64,000 nucleotides of DNA from JAGOEY01 sp017997515 (lineage in GTDB: Bacteria > Pseudomonadota > Gammaproteobacteria > Burkholderiales > Burkholderiaceae_C): NCBI GenBank assembly GCA_026314275.1, contig CP111109.1:744001-808000 (forward strand). Reading direction: 5' to 3'. This document shows positions 7,373 through 15,414 of the stretch, piece after piece (position 1 is the first letter of the stretch; the number at the start of each line of letters is the position of its first letter). Under the pieces are notes generated by a model. The model was not told the origin of the DNA, ran no database searches, and saw only the letters and a list, made by a program, of their open reading frames with translations. The position numbers were made by a program, and so were the translations under genes.

Positions 7373-8950
7373 TCAAGGCCGCGGCGTACTCAAGAGCGTG
7401 AGCAGGCCTGCGGTGGACGCATCCAGCCCGCCTGTATCCCCGGTCTGCAGGCGTGTTTCGATGTCCTTGGCCAGCACCTTGCCCAGCTCCACGCCCCACT
7501 GGTCAAAGCTGTTGATACCCCAGATGGCGCCGCTGACAAAGACGCGGTGTTCGTACAGCGCCACCAGTGCGCCCAGGCTGGCCGCATCCAGGCGGTCCAG
7601 CACCAAGAAGCTGCTGGGCCGGTTGCCGGGGAAATGTTTGTGCCCACCGGCATCGGTCTTGCCCAACATCAGCGCCTGGGCCTGGGCCAGCGCGTTGGCC
7701 AGCAGCTTGTTATGGTGGCCAGGCAGAGGGTGCGAGGCGTCGCGTACGGCAATAAAGTCGACCGGAATCACGTCCGTGCCCTGGTGCAGCATCTGGAAGA
7801 ACGCATGCTGGCCGTTGGTGCCGGGCTCACCCCACACCACGGGTGAGGTGGCGTAAGGCAGGGCTTGGCCGTCCAGATCCACACGTTTGCCGTTGCTCTC
7901 CATCTCCAGCTGCTGCAGGTAGGCCGGAAAACGGGCCAGCGCTTGGTGGTACGGCGCAACACAGCGGCTGGTGAAGCCGTGGAAGTTGCGGTACCACACG
8001 TCCAGCAGGCCCAGCCGCACGGGCAGGTTGGCGGCCAGGTCGGCGGTGCGGAAGTGTTCGTCCATGGCGTGCGCACCCGCCAGAAAGTCGCGAAAGCCCT
8101 GCGCGCCCATCGCAATTGCCAGCGGCAGGCCGATGGCCGACCAGAGCGAATAACGCCCGCCCACCCAGTCCCAGAATCCGAAGGTGGTCTGGATACCCCA
8201 GGCCTGGGCGGCCTCGACATTGGTGGTGAGTGCGGCGAAGTGGCGGGCCACGTCCTGCCCGCCCCCCGCCTCGAACCAGGCCTTGGCAGACTGCGCGTTG
8301 GCCATGGTCTCGGCGGTGGTGAAGGTTTTGGAGGCGATGAGGAACAGCGTGTTCTCGGGCTTGAGCTGGCGCAGCACGGAGTCGATCGCGGAGCCATCGA
8401 CGTTGGACACAAAATGCAGCCTCTTGCCTGCTGTGGCGTGCGCACCCAGTGCCAGCACTGCCATCTGCGGCCCCAGGTCGGAGCCACCAATGCCGATGTT
8501 CACCACGTCGGTGATGGTGGCGTCGCTGCGCACCACCTCGGCATAGGCCAGCATGGCGTCCAGGGTGCTGTGGACCTTGTGCAGTTCATTTGCTACAAAA
8601 TCAGTAGCTGCTTGCGCTTTCCCATTGGGCGCAGGGGCCAGATTTCTTAATAAAAAATGCATCACAGCCCGGTTTTCGGTGCTGTTGATGGTTTGCCCTG
8701 CAAACATGGCGTCACGCCGTTCCACCAGCCCACATTGGCGCGCCAGATCCAGCAGCAGGGCTTCGGTGGGTGCATCGATCCGGTTTTTGGACAGGTCGGC
8801 AAACACATGCGGCGCACGCTGGCTGAAGTGCGCAAAACGCTGCGGGTCAGCCGCAAAGGCGGTGCGTACGTCCAAGTTTTTGCCCTGCGCGCTGTACGCC
8901 TGCGCCAGTGCGGCCCAGGCGGGCGTGTGGTCACAGCGGAGCGGCTTCAT
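7373..8950 (-). CDS. pgi: Glucose-6-phosphate isomerase
   Basis: Pgi interconverts glucose-6-phosphate and fructose-6-phosphate. The 525-residue protein shows the signatures GIGGSDLGPQM, DWVGGRYSLWSAIG (about residues 258-271), GEPGTNGQHAFFQMLHQG, and the C-terminal FDQWGVELGK. The start ATG overlaps the tal stop by four bases (ATGA), so the two are translationally coupled on the minus strand. Residues about 105-120 (GKAQAATDFVAN) are encoded by a family-2 repeat lying inside the gene. A truncated family-1 repeat and a bidirectional terminator follow the stop. Confidence 0.97.
   Translation of the reverse strand: MKPLRCDHTPAWAALAQAYSAQGKNLDVRTAFAADPQRFAHFSQRAPHVFADLSKNRIDAPTEALLLDLARQCGLVERRDAMFAGQTINSTENRAVMHFLLRNLAPAPNGKAQAATDFVANELHKVHSTLDAMLAYAEVVRSDATITDVVNIGIGGSDLGPQMAVLALGAHATAGKRLHFVSNVDGSAIDSVLRQLKPENTLFLIASKTFTTAETMANAQSAKAWFEAGGGQDVARHFAALTTNVEAAQAWGIQTTFGFWDWVGGRYSLWSAIGLPLAIAMGAQGFRDFLAGAHAMDEHFRTADLAANLPVRLGLLDVWYRNFHGFTSRCVAPYHQALARFPAYLQQLEMESNGKRVDLDGQALPYATSPVVWGEPGTNGQHAFFQMLHQGTDVIPVDFIAVRDASHPLPGHHNKLLANALAQAQALMLGKTDAGGHKHFPGNRPSSFLVLDRLDAASLGALVALYEHRVFVSGAIWGINSFDQWGVELGKVLAKDIETRLQTGDTGGLDASTAGLLTLLSTPRP
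8590..8637 (+). repeat. Family-2 dispersed repeat inside pgi
   Basis: TGCTACAAAATCAGTAGCTG and a GGGCGCAGGGGCC right arm match the family. It lies antisense within the pgi coding region without breaking the frame. Confidence 0.6.
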
Positions 8951-9894
8951 GCGGCCAGCATCAGTTGTTCAAGCTTCACGGCGTCGGCCGCGAACGCACG
9001 GATACCTTCGGCGAGTTTTTCAGTGGCCATGGCGTCGGCGTTGTGGGCGTAGCGGAAGGCGGCTTCGTCGTAGTTGACCGGCTCCAGCGCCAAAGCCCGG
9101 GCGGCGTCAGCGTCCAGTGCGCGGGCCAGTGGTGCATCGCTGGCCGCCAGTTCGGCAAGCAGGTCGGGGCTGATGGTCAGCAGGTCACAGCCAGCAAGTG
9201 CGGTGATCTGCCCCACGTTGCGAAAACTCGCTCCCATGATCTCCGTGGCAATACCGAAGTGTTTGTAGTGCTGGTAGATACGGGCGACGGATTGCACGCC
9301 CGGGTCCTTCGCGCCGGAATTGTCTGCCTCCACCCACTGCGCACCGGCCGACTTTTTGTACCAGTCGTAAATGCGCCCCACAAACGGCGAGATCAGCTGC
9401 ACTTTGGCCTGACCGCACGCCACCGCCTGGGCGAAGGAGAACAGCAAGGTCAGGTTGGTGTGGATGCCGCGCTTCTCCAGCGCCTCGGCGGCCTGGATAC
9501 CCTCCCACGTAGCGGCGATCTTGATGAGCACCCGGTCGGTCGGGATACCTTCGGCCTGGTACAGCTCGATGATGCGTTCGGCGCGGGTGCGGGTGGCCTC
9601 GGCGTCAAAACTCAGGCGGGCATCCACCTCGGTGGACACACGGCCAGGCACGCTGGCCAGAATCTCACGCCCAAAACGCACCAGCAGCCGGTCCATGATT
9701 TCATCCAGCGGGCGGCCCCGGAACTGGGCCACCGTGTCGGCCAGCAGCGGCTGGTAGTCGGCCTTTTGCACCGCCTTCAGGATCAGCGACGGGTTGGTCG
9801 TGGCGTCCTGCGGGCGAAACTGCGCCAGTTGCTTGAAATCACCGGTGTCGGCGACCACGGTGGTGAATTGCTTCAGGGCTTCGAGTTGGTTCAT
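8947..9894 (-). CDS. tal: Transaldolase
   Basis: Transaldolase of the non-oxidative pentose phosphate pathway, moving a dihydroxyacetone unit from sedoheptulose-7-phosphate to glyceraldehyde-3-phosphate. The 315-residue protein carries DATTNPSLI near the N-terminus and IKIAATWEGI, whose Lys is the Schiff-base residue, then HTNLTLLFS and SPFVGRIYDWYK. The ATG at 9894 (MNQLEALKQF) is preferred over an in-frame TTG 15 bases upstream. It is the first gene of the tal-pgi unit and diverges from zwf. Confidence 0.96.
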   Translation of the reverse strand: MNQLEALKQFTTVVADTGDFKQLAQFRPQDATTNPSLILKAVQKADYQPLLADTVAQFRGRPLDEIMDRLLVRFGREILASVPGRVSTEVDARLSFDAEATRTRAERIIELYQAEGIPTDRVLIKIAATWEGIQAAEALEKRGIHTNLTLLFSFAQAVACGQAKVQLISPFVGRIYDWYKKSAGAQWVEADNSGAKDPGVQSVARIYQHYKHFGIATEIMGASFRNVGQITALAGCDLLTISPDLLAELAASDAPLARALDADAARALALEPVNYDEAAFRYAHNADAMATEKLAEGIRAFAADAVKLEQLMLAA

Positions 9895-10051
9895 GTCGGT
9901 TGGGCACAAAAGGAAGAAAAGCGGTAACTGGATTACCCTGTGCAGGATACCGGAAATGCAGGCACTGCCCCGGCCTTGGTACTGCGCTTTGTCGCAAATG
10001 TCTCGAGCTTCAGTTCAGACGTATCTTCTGGCTCCATGGGATGTGGTGCGG

Positions 10052-10079
10052 TTGTGATGAAACCAAGTTACATTAAAAA
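10052..10079 (+). promoter_or_regulatory. Possible zwf promoter
   Basis: TTGTGA and TAAAAA are 16 bases apart, 30 bases before the zwf ATG. TGTGAT...GTTACA at 10054-10072 is a loose inverted repeat that could be a HexR site, but the match is weak. Confidence 0.25.
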
Positions 10080-10108
10080 TATCCATTTACCCATCGGCAT
10101 GACGACCC

Positions 10109-11575
10109 ATGAGCTTTGACCTTGTCTTGTTTGGCGGCACCGGCGACCTGTCCTGGCGCAAACTGATGCCCGCTTTGTTCCAGGCCTTCCGGCACGGCAG
10201 CCTGCCAGAACGCGGACGCATCATTGGTGTGGGCCGTGACGACCTGGACGACGACGCCTACTGTGCGCTGATCCAGTCCCGGTTTGAAGCGGTGGAAGGT
10301 GCCAAACGCCCCACACCCGAAGAATTTGCGCAGTTCGCCTCCATGCTGCACTACCTGTGTATGGATTTGTCCCATCCGCAGGACTACACCCGGCTGGCCG
10401 AACTGCTCAAAACCCGTAACGCAGATACGGTGGTGATGTACCTGGCCACCGCCCCGTCGCTGTTCACCACCATCGTGGAACAGATTGCCGCCGTGGGCCT
10501 GAACGGCCCGAACGTGCGGGTGGTGCTGGAAAAACCCCTGGGCCACGACCTCGCATCCAACCGCGCCATCAACACCGCCGTGCGCCAGGTGCTGACCGAA
10601 CGGCAGGTGTTCCGCATCGACCATTACCTGGGCAAACCGTCGGTGCAGAACCTGTTTGCCATGCGTTTTGGCAACGCGTTGTTCGAGCCACTCTGGCGGC
10701 GTGAGCACATTGCCAACATCCAGATCACCATTGCCGAAGACCTGGGTGTCGAAAAACGGGGCGCTTTCTACGACCAGACCGGCGCGCTGCGCGACATGGT
10801 GCAAAACCACGCGCTGCAACTGGTGTGCGCAATTGCCATGGAGCCGCCCATCAACGCCCATGCCGACGCCATCCGCGACGAAAAGCTCAAGGTGCTGCGT
10901 TCACTAAAACCCTGGACGGATGAGACCCTGGGCCTGCATGTGGTGCGCGGCCAGTACACCGCGGGCACGTCCTATGGCGAGCGGGTTCACGGCTACAAGG
11001 ACGAGCCCGGCGTGGATCCCGACAGCCGCACCGAGACTTTTGTCGCCCTGCGCACCGAGATTGCCAACTGGCGCTGGGCGGGTGTGCCGTTTTACCTGCG
11101 CACCGGCAAACGGCTGGGCTCGCGTGATGCCCGGATCGAGGTGAACTTTCGGCCAACACCGCACCCTATTTTTTCGGCCCCGTCCGGGCTTGCCAACAAA
11201 CTCGTGATCAACCTGCAGCCCAAAGACGGGCTGGAGTTGCACATGCTGGCGCAAGGCCAAAACAACCGCAAACTGGCCCGCACGGCGGCACCGGCGCTGT
11301 CGCCCGTGCAGCTGGATCTGGACTTTGACAAGAGTTTTGGCTCCGAACGGGTGGGTGCGTATGAGCGGCTTCTGCTGGATGTGATTGATGGCAGGTTGAA
11401 CCTGTTTGTGCGCAGTGACGAACAAGAAGAAGCCTGGCGCTGGGTCGAGCCGATCCTCGAAACCTGGAAAAACAGCCCCCAAGGCCCCCGCCCGTATGCT
11501 GCTGGCACCTGGGGCCCCAGCGCGTCCAGCGCCATGATTGCGCGAGACGGCTACTGCTGGAGCGAGGAAAGTTGA
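10109..11575 (+). CDS. zwf: Glucose-6-phosphate 1-dehydrogenase
   Basis: Zwf oxidises glucose-6-phosphate to 6-phosphogluconolactone with NADP, feeding the pentose phosphate and Entner-Doudoroff routes. The 488-residue protein has the N-terminal dinucleotide-binding loop GGTGDLSWRK (residues 9-18) and the active-site motif RIDHYLGK (about 169-176). The second-domain blocks FYLRTGKRL and GAYERLLLDVIDG are present. It starts a plus-strand unit with hexR downstream and diverges from tal-pgi. Its TGA stop appears to be the first codon of a family-1 repeat. Confidence 0.96.
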   Translation: MSFDLVLFGGTGDLSWRKLMPALFQAFRHGSLPERGRIIGVGRDDLDDDAYCALIQSRFEAVEGAKRPTPEEFAQFASMLHYLCMDLSHPQDYTRLAELLKTRNADTVVMYLATAPSLFTTIVEQIAAVGLNGPNVRVVLEKPLGHDLASNRAINTAVRQVLTERQVFRIDHYLGKPSVQNLFAMRFGNALFEPLWRREHIANIQITIAEDLGVEKRGAFYDQTGALRDMVQNHALQLVCAIAMEPPINAHADAIRDEKLKVLRSLKPWTDETLGLHVVRGQYTAGTSYGERVHGYKDEPGVDPDSRTETFVALRTEIANWRWAGVPFYLRTGKRLGSRDARIEVNFRPTPHPIFSAPSGLANKLVINLQPKDGLELHMLAQGQNNRKLARTAAPALSPVQLDLDFDKSFGSERVGAYERLLLDVIDGRLNLFVRSDEQEEAWRWVEPILETWKNSPQGPRPYAAGTWGPSASSAMIARDGYCWSEES

Positions 11576-11669
11576 ACACCCCCAGGCTTCGCTTCTCTCT
11601 CGCCTCCCCCCTTGCAGGGGGCGATACCAGTGGACTGGCAAAGCCAGTTCCACGGTATCTCTGGAAGGG
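11573..11669 (+). repeat. Family-1 structured repeat, copy B (after zwf)
   Basis: It begins TGAACACCCCCAGGC, the TGA being the zwf stop. The central stem-loop pairs ATACC with GGTAT, GTGGA with TCCAC and CTGGC with GCCAG. The outer pair differs from most copies (ACACC/GGTGT) with both sides changed together. A fragment resembling a second repeat head (CACCCTCAGGCTGCACTTCG) lies at about 11702-11721. Confidence 0.85.
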
Positions 11670-11758
11670 TAGAGCGCACTCTTCATGCGGCGGGCTGTGG
11701 CTCACCCTCAGGCTGCACTTCGCCCCCGCGTCTACACAGAAGAAAAGTGCGCATCAAC

Positions 11759-12604
11759 ATGCTTGACCGTATCAAGGCTTCTTTAACCTCGCTGGCACCT
11801 GCGGAGCAGCGCGTGGGCACATTGGTGCTGGAGGATCCACGCTCTTTTGCCAATCTACCGGTCAGCGAGCTGGCATTACGCGCCGGGGTGAGCAAACCCA
11901 CTGTGGTGCGATTTTGCCGCAGCATGGGCTACGACGGATTGAGTGATTTCAAGCTCAAACTTGCAGGCAGCGTGAGTGAGGGTGTGCCTTTTATCCACCG
12001 CAGTGTGGACGCCGACGACAAGACCAGTGACGTGCTGGTCAAGGTGATCGACAACACCGTGGCCGCCTTCCTGAAATACCGCAACGACGCCAGCACCACC
12101 GCACTGGAAAAAGCCGTGCTTGCACTGGCCGCGACCCACAAAACCGGGCGGCGGGTGGAGTTTTTTGGCGTAGGCAATTCAGGCATCGTGGCACTTGACG
12201 CACAGCACAAGTTCTTTCGCCTCGGCATCACCTCGATTGCCTACAGCGACGGCCATATGCAGGTAATGAGCGCATCCCTGATGGGGCCGGGTGACTGTGT
12301 GGTGGTCATATCCAACTCGGGCCGCACCCGGGATCTGATGGATGCAGCCGATATTGCGCGCAAAAATGGTGCAACCACCATCGTTATCACCGCCAGCGGC
12401 TCACCCCTGGCTGCCGCAGGCCACATCCACCTCAGCGCCGACCACCCGGAGGGGTATGACCGCTACAGCCCCATGGTGTCACGCCTCTTGCACCTGATGG
12501 TCATTGACGTGCTGGCCACAGGGGTTGCGCTGCGTATTGGCAGCTCGCTGCAACCGCTGTTGCAGGAGATGAAAAATAACCTGCGTAGCAAAAGGTATGC
12601 ATAA
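11759..12604 (+). CDS. hexR: HexR-type RpiR family transcriptional regulator
   Basis: This 281-residue regulator has an N-terminal RpiR helix-turn-helix (about residues 20-65, including LRAGVSKPTVVRFCRSMGY) and a C-terminal SIS sugar-phosphate-binding domain (GVGNSGIVALDAQHKFFRLG, VVISNSGRTRDL). HexR proteins repress zwf and Entner-Doudoroff genes and are released by KDPG. Position directly after zwf and next to tal-pgi supports this role. The ATG at 11759 follows AGAAGAAAAG. It is the last ancestral gene before the IS-bounded metal island. Confidence 0.9.
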   Translation: MLDRIKASLTSLAPAEQRVGTLVLEDPRSFANLPVSELALRAGVSKPTVVRFCRSMGYDGLSDFKLKLAGSVSEGVPFIHRSVDADDKTSDVLVKVIDNTVAAFLKYRNDASTTALEKAVLALAATHKTGRRVEFFGVGNSGIVALDAQHKFFRLGITSIAYSDGHMQVMSASLMGPGDCVVVISNSGRTRDLMDAADIARKNGATTIVITASGSPLAAAGHIHLSADHPEGYDRYSPMVSRLLHLMVIDVLATGVALRIGSSLQPLLQEMKNNLRSKRYA

Positions 12605-12662
12605 TCCCAACCCCAATTCAATAGACCCATAATGGTGAATCTAATGTACTGAAGGATTTACC

Positions 12663-12842
12663 ATGGCGAAAACGGCACGCGGCGAAGAAGTTATCGAAAG
12701 TGCGATGCAAAAAATCGCCAATGCCGTCACTGTCGAGCAGTTACGCCAAGCACAGGCGGTGGTTTTGCCACTGCCATTTGCCATGAGTGTTCAGCAGACC
12801 GCCGAGGTGACCGGACTATCCGTCGGATGGGTCAGCAAACAG
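12663..12842 (+). pseudogene. IS630-type helix-turn-helix fragment, interrupted by an IS3 end
   Basis: About 60 codons (MAKTARGEEVIESAMQKIAN...) match the N-terminal helix-turn-helix of IS630-family transposases; the sequence stops after SVGWVSKQ, inside the recognition helix. The TGA stop at 12843-12845 coincides with the start of TGAACCTGCCCCTG, which looks like an IS3-family terminal repeat, so the stop belongs to the inserted element. An ATG at 12663 follows AAGGA, so a short peptide could still be made. Confidence 0.7.
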
Positions 12843-13111
12843 TGAACCTGCCCCTGTTTGACGTACCGCTTAGCCATTCCATTATGCGACCTTCAATAGC
12901 TGTGCCGCGTGCCAGCGTTCTTCAAATTGCATGGGACTGACATCGCCCAGCGTGGAGTGCAATCGGCTGTGGTTGTAGAACGCCAGCCAGTCAATCGCTT
13001 CATCCATCGCCTGGCGTCGGGTTGCAAATCTTTGACCGTATAGCCTGCCCACTTGCAATCGATCCAACAGGACGCCCCTTCTCGGTTCAAGTGGTTGATC
13101 AACGTCTCCAC
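12843..13111 (-). mobile_element. IS3-family remnant, C-terminal end of the OrfB transposase
   Basis: The minus-strand frame from 13067 to 12882 reads RLYGQRFATRRQAMDEAIDW then YNHSRLHSTLGDVSPMQFEE, the C-terminal part of an IS3 OrfB integrase domain. The catalytic Asp residues upstream are missing. TGAACCTGCCCCTG at 12843 looks like the element's terminal repeat. The rest of the element is gone; 13112-13306 holds nothing I recognise. Confidence 0.75.
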
Positions 13112-13306
13112 TTTGTCACAGCGATGCCGCTATGGGTGGGGGCGTTCATCCCATTGCTTACGAGCAAGCGAGTGGATCGTGCTTCTGGGGAGGAACCGAA
13201 ACGGTTGAGTACCGACCTCACAGGGCAAGAAACTTGATTGTCTCAAGGGCAAGTCATGTGAAGTCGCGCGTCCTCAATCGTCGTTGGCAATCTAGATATG
13301 GGTGCT

Positions 13307-13648
13307 TCAGTTCCTGCCGTAGAGCTCGTGCCACTGCTGCTTTTGCTCAGGCGTCACGTTGCGCAATTCGTCCTGAACTTGAGCGCGAGACTTCCCGGGA
13401 CCTTGTCTTTGCAACTGGAAGTTGGGGTAAGCGCTGTCAGGGACACTCAAGAGTCCATTCTTCTTTGCGGCGATGAGTTCTTCGTAGACCTGTGCGCGTT
13501 TTTTGGTACTGACTTCGTGATCTGGATAGGCGTAGACCCCACGTTCGCTTCCATCGTAATGGTAGTAAGAGGATGCTGACGCTGTGCCATTCGCAGCAAC
13601 AGCCACCACGGCGACAAAGAGGGAAGAGTAAATTCGCGATTTAACCAT
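13307..13648 (-). CDS. DUF4148 domain-containing small exported protein
   Basis: A 113-residue protein with a Sec signal peptide (MVKSRIYSSLFVAVVAVAAN, cleavage probably after ASA) and two repeats of the type K-x-R-A-Q-V-x-x-E-L (KKRAQVYEELIAAKKNG and SRAQVQDELRN), characteristic of DUF4148. The family is abundant in Burkholderiales and of unknown function. It lies at the left end of the metal island between IS remnants and the broken czcD. A periplasmic location is inferred. Confidence 0.7.
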   Translation of the reverse strand: MVKSRIYSSLFVAVVAVAANGTASASSYYHYDGSERGVYAYPDHEVSTKKRAQVYEELIAAKKNGLLSVPDSAYPNFQLQRQGPGKSRAQVQDELRNVTPEQKQQWHELYGRN

Positions 13649-14003
13649 TGGTCAAGACTTTCAATTCAGTTCAACTTGCGGACGATCCGATCAAGAGATG
13701 CTCGATAGCATGAGGTGAACTGTAGAAGTCTTGGGCCTACGAGAGCACGACTATCCCATTACAAATTCGCAATCTGGTTGCCATTGCCCGCATTAAAGCT
13801 TGTTGGCTCGCACAGTAGCCTGCTGCTGGGTGTCTCGCATGACAGTGCGTTGTTCCGTGTGAGTTCCCGTTTGGCGTGGGCACGAACACATCAGCCTTCC
13901 CGTCGGCATCGCCCCCTTGGCGCAGGACAGCGCCGTTGCGCCATCCTCGACGCTGCCCACGATGCCAGAGATCAAGTTGTGATCTCCTGCGTGGTGGACG
14001 CAT
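13649..14003. other. 355-base stretch with no supported gene
   Basis: Short open frames exist on both strands but none has recognisable family sequence or a clear ribosome binding site. It may be decayed island DNA. Confidence 0.5.
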
Positions 14004-14965
14004 CTAATGCGAATGCGGAGGATGGGCGTCACTCTTCTGAGGCTCGACCTCACGGATCTCTGTTCCAAAATGAAATTCCTCATCGGTCTGTTCACACGGC
14101 GCCGACTCGATCTGCACGGTGATATGCGTAATAGCAAAGTTGGCTTTCATACAACGGCGAATCTCGGGAAGAATCGAAGCCTCTGCGTCTATCTCGGTCT
14201 GCCTAACCACGTGGACTGTCATGCTGGGTTTGCCGCTACTCAAAGCCCATACATGAAGATCATGGATGCTGCGGACACCAGGAACTTTCAGTAACGCATT
14301 CTGTACAGAGAGCAGGTCAATATCTTCTGGAACACCTTCAAGCAGAATGTTCAGACTGGATTTGAGTAGCGACCAAGTCCGGGGAGCACCCAGAGTCCGA
14401 TCAGCACCGCCACGGCGGAGTCAACCCACGTCCATCCGGTGAACTTGATAATGATTGCGCCAAGGATCACGCCGGCCGACCCAAGTAGGTCGCTCCAGAC
14501 CTCAAGATAGGCCCCTTTCATGTTCAGACTGTTGTCTTTTCCCGAGGCAAGGAACCGCATGCTGATCAGGTTCACGGCCATGCCGACAGCGGCAATCACC
14601 AGCATTCCTGTGGATTCGACGGCAGCGGGGGACGAGATTCGCACGTATGCTTCGTACAAGATATAGAGCGCGACTCCGAAGAGCAGCAAGGCGTTGAATG
14701 CGGCAGCCAAAATTTCGAAGCGGTAGTAGCCAAACGTGCGTCGCCGGTCGGCGGCGCGCTTGCTAATCTGAATGGCCGTCAGCGCAATCGCGAGTGCTGC
14801 CGCGTCGGTGAACATGTGCGCTGCGTCCGAAATGAGCGCGAGGCTTTTCGTGAGGATGCCGCCAACGAGTTCAACCACGAGAAAACTGGCGGTCAACACT
14901 AAGGCAATGGTCAACGCTCGTTGGTTTCCGCCGACCGAATGGCTATGGTCATGTCCTGTTGACAT
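14004..14965 (-). pseudogene. czcD: CzcD-like cation diffusion facilitator, frameshifted
   Basis: CDF transporters export Zn, Co or Cd from the cytoplasm by proton exchange. The start is MSTGHDHSHSVGGNQ at 14965 with the usual His-rich N-terminus. TM2 carries LISDAAHMFTDAAAL with the HxxxD metal site. The first frame runs to GLWVLP and then fails. Adding one C to the CCCC run (plus-strand GGGG at 14381-14384) restores LPRTWSLLKSSLNILLE and joins it to the C-terminal domain SSGKPSMTVHVVRQTE, ending at 14004, for a total near 320 residues. Either a real one-base deletion or a sequencing error in a homopolymer. Confidence 0.85.
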
Positions 14966-15414
14966 ACATCTCCGATGTTTCAATAAATTGACCGTTTGAG
15001 GAAGGCTTGCGATATGACGGTCAGCACGAGCAAGCGAATGGCGAGTCGTTGCGGACTGTAGTTCCTTCCAACAAGCTGCGGAAGAGCTTAGCCAAATCAC
15101 ACCGCACGGATAGGGCCTAGCGGACTACAAGAAATCTGCTATTTGGGCCAGCCTCGTCTCACGACTCACGCCCAGAGTTCTACCTTCATGCTGCAGCAGG
15201 TGTGCCCGCGGTAGCCCCGATCATCGTCATTGGGGCCTTTTACCTGGTGCGCGCTGCGGTTGAGCGCCCGTCGCGAGGTCTGCAAGATTGAGAGGAATGT
15301 GACTGTCTGCGACCAGCCTTTACCGCGCCTATTTTCCCTGACCACCCCAACATTCCCGAGGCGGATGGCAGGTGATCGATGCCGCTCCGCCAAAGCCGCA
15401 TCGATCACCTCGTC
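14966..15414. other. Spacer between czcD and czcA, no supported gene
   Basis: The stretch holds the czcD upstream region and a strong hairpin at 15370-15410 (listed separately). Short open frames in it show no family sequence. Confidence 0.5.
15370..15410 (-). terminator. Long hairpin just after the czcA stop
   Basis: AGGTGATCGATGC (15370-15382) pairs perfectly with GCATCGATCACCT (15398-15410) across a 15-base loop, four bases beyond the czcA stop on the minus strand. No T run follows, so it may protect the 3' end or mark a Rho-dependent end rather than terminate by itself. Confidence 0.5.

Noticed and set aside
10052..10079. HexR operator in the tal-zwf region
   Set aside because: The inverted repeat TGTGAT...GTTACA is too degenerate to call; kept only as a remark on the possible promoter.
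13737..14137. Two short minus-strand frames between the DUF4148 gene and czcD
   Set aside because: They lack recognisable family sequence and a ribosome binding site, and one overlaps the czcD C-terminus.
15189..15283. Hydrophobic plus-strand peptide (APIIVIGAFYLVRAAVE) that could be a membrane protein remnant
   Set aside because: Too short and without start codon context; could be chance in GC-rich DNA.
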